From: DYKG01 sp964596185
GTDB taxonomy: Bacteria > Muiribacteriota > Ozemobacteria > Ozemobacterales > Ozemobacteraceae
Direction: 5' to 3'
Length of the DNA stretch: 64,000 bases
NCBI GenBank assembly: GCA_964596185.1
Contig: CAZQUE010000016.1
Coordinates: 9,333-73,332 of the forward strand
Shown here piece after piece: positions 61,642 to 64,000 of this stretch. The notes beneath the pieces are model-generated. The model was given only the letters and a program-made list of their open reading frames with translations, made no database searches and was not told where the DNA came from. The position numbers and the translations under genes are program-made. Numbering within the stretch: the first letter of the stretch is position 1; each line of letters starts with the position of its first letter.

Positions 61642-63561
61642 ATGATCAGAATCAAACTACTATTTCTGCTGTCACTTCTTCTGGTTGCAACCTGCAGTTC
61701 AGCGCTGACCCTCGATCCCCTTGAAGGAGTTACAATTTTACTGGACCCGGGGCATGGCGGAACTGATCCTGGAGCAATTGGGCCGACCGGCCTGAAAGAG
61801 TCGGACACGAATCTGCGTGTTGCCCGATACCTGAAAATGCTTCTTGAGGCTGACGGTGCTCAAGTTTTCATGACGCGCAACGACGACAGTTATTTGAGTC
61901 TTGGGCAAAGAGTCGAGAAAGCTAAAGAGCTTGCGCCCGACCTTTTCGTGTCGATTCATCACAATGCTTCGCTGCGACCGCGAAAAACCAACCGCAGCGA
62001 GATATATTACAATGCCCTCGATAACGGCCTGTCACAAATGGCTGGGCAAAAGATGATCGATCGTCTTGAATCTTTCGGTTTCGGGGAAGAATCAATCATC
62101 GTTCCCGGCGGCTTCTTCGTTTTACGCAATAACCCCGCCCCTTCAGTTTTAACCGAAGGCAGTTACATCTCGATTCCGGAAATCGAAAAACAGCTCAAAA
62201 CCGGCAAAGCACTGACCGACCAGGCCGAAGCTTTGCGCAGGGCAATTCGGGAGACCTTTTCAGACGGGCCTCTCAAGATCAAATTTTTCGTTTCTGGAAC
62301 CCCGGTGAAAATCAATACGACCTTTTTCAATTTTATTTTTGCCGCGAACAAGCCGGTCATACGAGTGCGAGCCCGCCTTACCGATTCGGAGCAGAAGGGT
62401 TTCGGCTTTGACCTGTTGCCCTCGATGGGCAATGCCTATCGTTTCTACAACACCGAACCACTGCAAAGCGGCAATTATGATCTGCAACTGACCTTTTTTG
62501 CCAAAGACGGCACCGTTGCCCCAAGACTAACAGTTCCGGTTTCGGTCGAACTACCATTTGGCCCAAGCCTGATCAAGCCGATTGCGCCTTTCATTCCTGC
62601 CGGTTATAAAGGCAAGTTTCCGATCTCGGTCGAATTGCGTGACAACGATGGCCGCCTGAACACCCGGGTCGCACCGATAGCCGTTTTTTACGGCGAAACC
62701 GGTCAGGTTATCGGCAAATCTGAAAGCGATGGCATCACCACGTTTTTACTCGAACTTGACGGCACAGAAACCTCATCGGTCGAAATTCGCGTAGTATACG
62801 ACAGTCAAATTCTTGCCCACCGCTTCATACCGGTCAAAGAACCGCAGAAGCGCTTTGTTCTCGGCAGGATTCGCGGCCAGGACCGGGGACCAGAAGGAGA
62901 CGGGGTCGACAACGTCAAAATCAGTTATGGTATCAGCCAGACCTCTACCATTAAGGGTGGGTATTTCTTTCTGGAATATCCCATGATTTACGACAACATG
63001 AAACTGGAACTCAACCCGCCAATGGGTTATGGCACATCAGAACACTGGATAAAAACCCGTGGAGAACCGGTTTTTCTTGAAACGATCTGGCTCGACCCGA
63101 TTGCTCCAAAACTTATGGGCAAAAAAATCGGCATCATGGCACCGCGAGGCTTCGATGACCCGCTGCGCGAACTGGTCAAGGATCTAATGTCAGCTGGTGT
63201 CGAGGTAACACGTCTCAATCTTCCTGAGAATATGAACAAACCTGAATATCAGGCAGTTCTTGAAATCAATCTCAAAAATGATTTTGACCTGATTTTGTCG
63301 CTGAAAAATGAAACCGTAAAACAAATCGTCGCCCGACATTATCACCGGGGCGGCAAAGGGAAAAAGCTCGCCGACCGTCTGGCAAGCAATCTTGCCGATT
63401 CTGCCGCCGCCATCAAACTAGCGGTCATGGCCGGCAGTGACTATGAAATATCGCACACCGGAGCGACATCACTGGTGTTGGCATTCCCACAGGAAACACC
63501 ACCCGGATTCGTCGATCTGGCGTTAAAACATCTGTTTGAAGTGTTGAAATCTGAAATTTAA
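61642..63561 (+). CDS. N-acetylmuramoyl-L-alanine amidase with long beta-rich C-terminus
   Basis: 639 residues. A signal peptide spans about 1-22. An Amidase_3 domain (about 28-205) shows zinc ligands in 'ILLDPGHGGTDPGAIGPTGL' and 'ESDTNLRVARYL', His in 'VSIHHNASLRP' and the catalytic Glu in 'VLTEGSYISIPE'. Unlike the amidase at 18811 it has no AMIN or LysM domain. The 430 C-terminal residues are two or three beta-sandwich-like segments (about 210-420) and a region of about 150 residues ('GKKIGIMAPRGFDDPLRELV') that resembles a second Rossmann- or amidase-like fold. It may act in daughter-cell separation or sporulation-like remodelling; the specific role is unknown. No ribosome site precedes the ATG. 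Confidence 0.88.
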   Translation: MIRIKLLFLLSLLLVATCSSALTLDPLEGVTILLDPGHGGTDPGAIGPTGLKESDTNLRVARYLKMLLEADGAQVFMTRNDDSYLSLGQRVEKAKELAPDLFVSIHHNASLRPRKTNRSEIYYNALDNGLSQMAGQKMIDRLESFGFGEESIIVPGGFFVLRNNPAPSVLTEGSYISIPEIEKQLKTGKALTDQAEALRRAIRETFSDGPLKIKFFVSGTPVKINTTFFNFIFAANKPVIRVRARLTDSEQKGFGFDLLPSMGNAYRFYNTEPLQSGNYDLQLTFFAKDGTVAPRLTVPVSVELPFGPSLIKPIAPFIPAGYKGKFPISVELRDNDGRLNTRVAPIAVFYGETGQVIGKSESDGITTFLLELDGTETSSVEIRVVYDSQILAHRFIPVKEPQKRFVLGRIRGQDRGPEGDGVDNVKISYGISQTSTIKGGYFFLEYPMIYDNMKLELNPPMGYGTSEHWIKTRGEPVFLETIWLDPIAPKLMGKKIGIMAPRGFDDPLRELVKDLMSAGVEVTRLNLPENMNKPEYQAVLEINLKNDFDLILSLKNETVKQIVARHYHRGGKGKKLADRLASNLADSAAAIKLAVMAGSDYEISHTGATSLVLAFPQETPPGFVDLALKHLFEVLKSEI

Positions 63562-63575
63562 ACTACAGAGGAATT

Positions 63576-64000
63576 ATGGAAAAGGAAAACAACCCCAATC
63601 TGACCCCTGAAGAGCAGCGTTACCAGAAAGAAACCCATTGCCCGAGCTGTGGGCGATTTACCGGGATTTTTACCCGATGTCCTTATTGCCAGGCTCTGGT
63701 CGATAAGCGTTTATCGATCAAGGCGTTCAAATTGATCGCCGTGCTTACCTCGACAATCGGGCTGATGATGCTGCTGTTCTATGCACAGCATGTTGAAACA
63801 CCTGCGGTCATGATCAAAGATCTCGGTCCGCTGAGCAACTTCGCTCACGTCAGAGTCACCGGCAAGGTTGAACGCAGTTTTGGCATTCATCCGCAATGGG
63901 GTTCGCTTGGATTCATTATCGAGCAGGAAGAAGAAGGCAAAGAGCCGCTAACCATAAGAGTCTCGGCCTATTCCAAAGTGGCCAGGGAAATCGAGAAGCG
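63576..64000 (+). CDS. Zinc-ribbon membrane protein, truncated by the window edge
   Basis: The frame runs from the ATG at 63576 to the right edge, about 141 residues, without a stop. An AGAGG site precedes it, 14 bases after the amidase stop. A zinc ribbon (two CxxC pairs, 'CPSCGRF' and 'CPYCQAL', near residues 22-41) is followed by one membrane helix (about 50-70) and the start of an OB-fold-like extracytoplasmic domain ('HVRVTGKVERSFGIHPQWGS'). The function is unknown. It is probably co-transcribed with the amidase. Confidence 0.7.
   Translation, partial: MEKENNPNLTPEEQRYQKETHCPSCGRFTGIFTRCPYCQALVDKRLSIKAFKLIAVLTSTIGLMMLLFYAQHVETPAVMIKDLGPLSNFAHVRVTGKVERSFGIHPQWGSLGFIIEQEEEGKEPLTIRVSAYSKVAREIEK

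Noticed and set aside
1..64000. CRISPR arrays, tRNA, rRNA, insertion sequences, prophage
   Set aside because: None seen on reading both strands; no regular repeat-spacer pattern, transposase or integrase frame.

Overview
The window reads as chromosomal DNA of an uncultured diderm (Gram-negative-type) bacterium. It carries a complete Rnf complex, an LPS-type glycosyltransferase pair, lipoprotein and Sec signals, an MlaC-like protein, a stand-alone secretin N-type domain, a class II (B12-dependent) ribonucleotide reductase and a B12-binding radical SAM protein. The two runs of N (exactly 100 and exactly 10) mark it as a scaffolded draft or metagenome assembly. The gene mix would fit a candidate phylum such as Riflebacteria, but that is a guess from style and nothing in the window proves it. 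I see no rRNA, tRNA, CRISPR array, IS element or prophage.

Layout. 1-3749 (minus): a Gld-like ABC exporter operon (ATPase, permease, GldG-like protein, partial DUF4340 protein). 3915-5805: two glycosyltransferases. 5867-13468: a housekeeping run of a GAF/degenerate-GGDEF membrane protein, metG, tatD, aroB and nrdJ. 13619-16132: a secreted ComEC-like metallo-beta-lactamase-fold protein with its own promoter and terminator. 16525-21000 (minus): aat, a LysM amidase and a chemoreceptor. 21148-27117: rnfCDGEAB plus a PlsY-like gene with an altered first motif. 27132-28236: a small secreted protein and an RseC-like protein. 28237-29242: a 1-kb gene-free region that appears to encode a sigma54-driven, terminator-bounded small RNA on the minus strand. 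29243-38424: a large Ig-repeat lipoprotein, an HD hydrolase, a gamma-glutamyltranspeptidase/transglutaminase fusion, a secretin-N-like protein and an MlaC-like protein with an acidic, proline-rich tail. 38644-42123: a small TPR-like protein, pdxST and the divergent regulator pdxR. 42171-44873: radical SAM, FmdB-like and YgjP-like genes. 44895-60518 (mostly minus): two paralogous hyicolysin-like (M30) metallopeptidases flanking a giant cyclase, an HD/argininosuccinate-lyase chimera, two membrane proteins, an M23 lipoprotein and an acid phosphatase. 60694-64000: a CbpA-type DnaJ, a second amidase and a partial zinc-ribbon membrane protein.

The most striking object is the 1949-residue protein at 46979-52828. 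It consists of two complete membrane receptor cyclases joined head to tail, with every landmark repeated at an offset of about 990 residues. The two class III cyclase domains have complementary losses. The first keeps both metal aspartates (D796, D840) but lacks the transition-state Asn/Arg. The second lacks both metal aspartates but keeps Lys, Asp, Asn and Arg (K1823, D1883, N1892, R1896). That is the division of labour of the C1 and C2 domains of mammalian membrane adenylyl cyclases, here with HAMP-coupled extracytoplasmic sensors.

A second theme is sigma54. Near-consensus -24/-12 elements lie in front of the putative small RNA (28753-28768) and one of the M30 peptidases (60558-60573). A third observation needs caution: the gene at 52946-53719 joins an HD hydrolase to the C-terminal part of argininosuccinate lyase exactly at a shared Leu-Ser-Arg-Ile, so it may be a real fusion or an assembly error.
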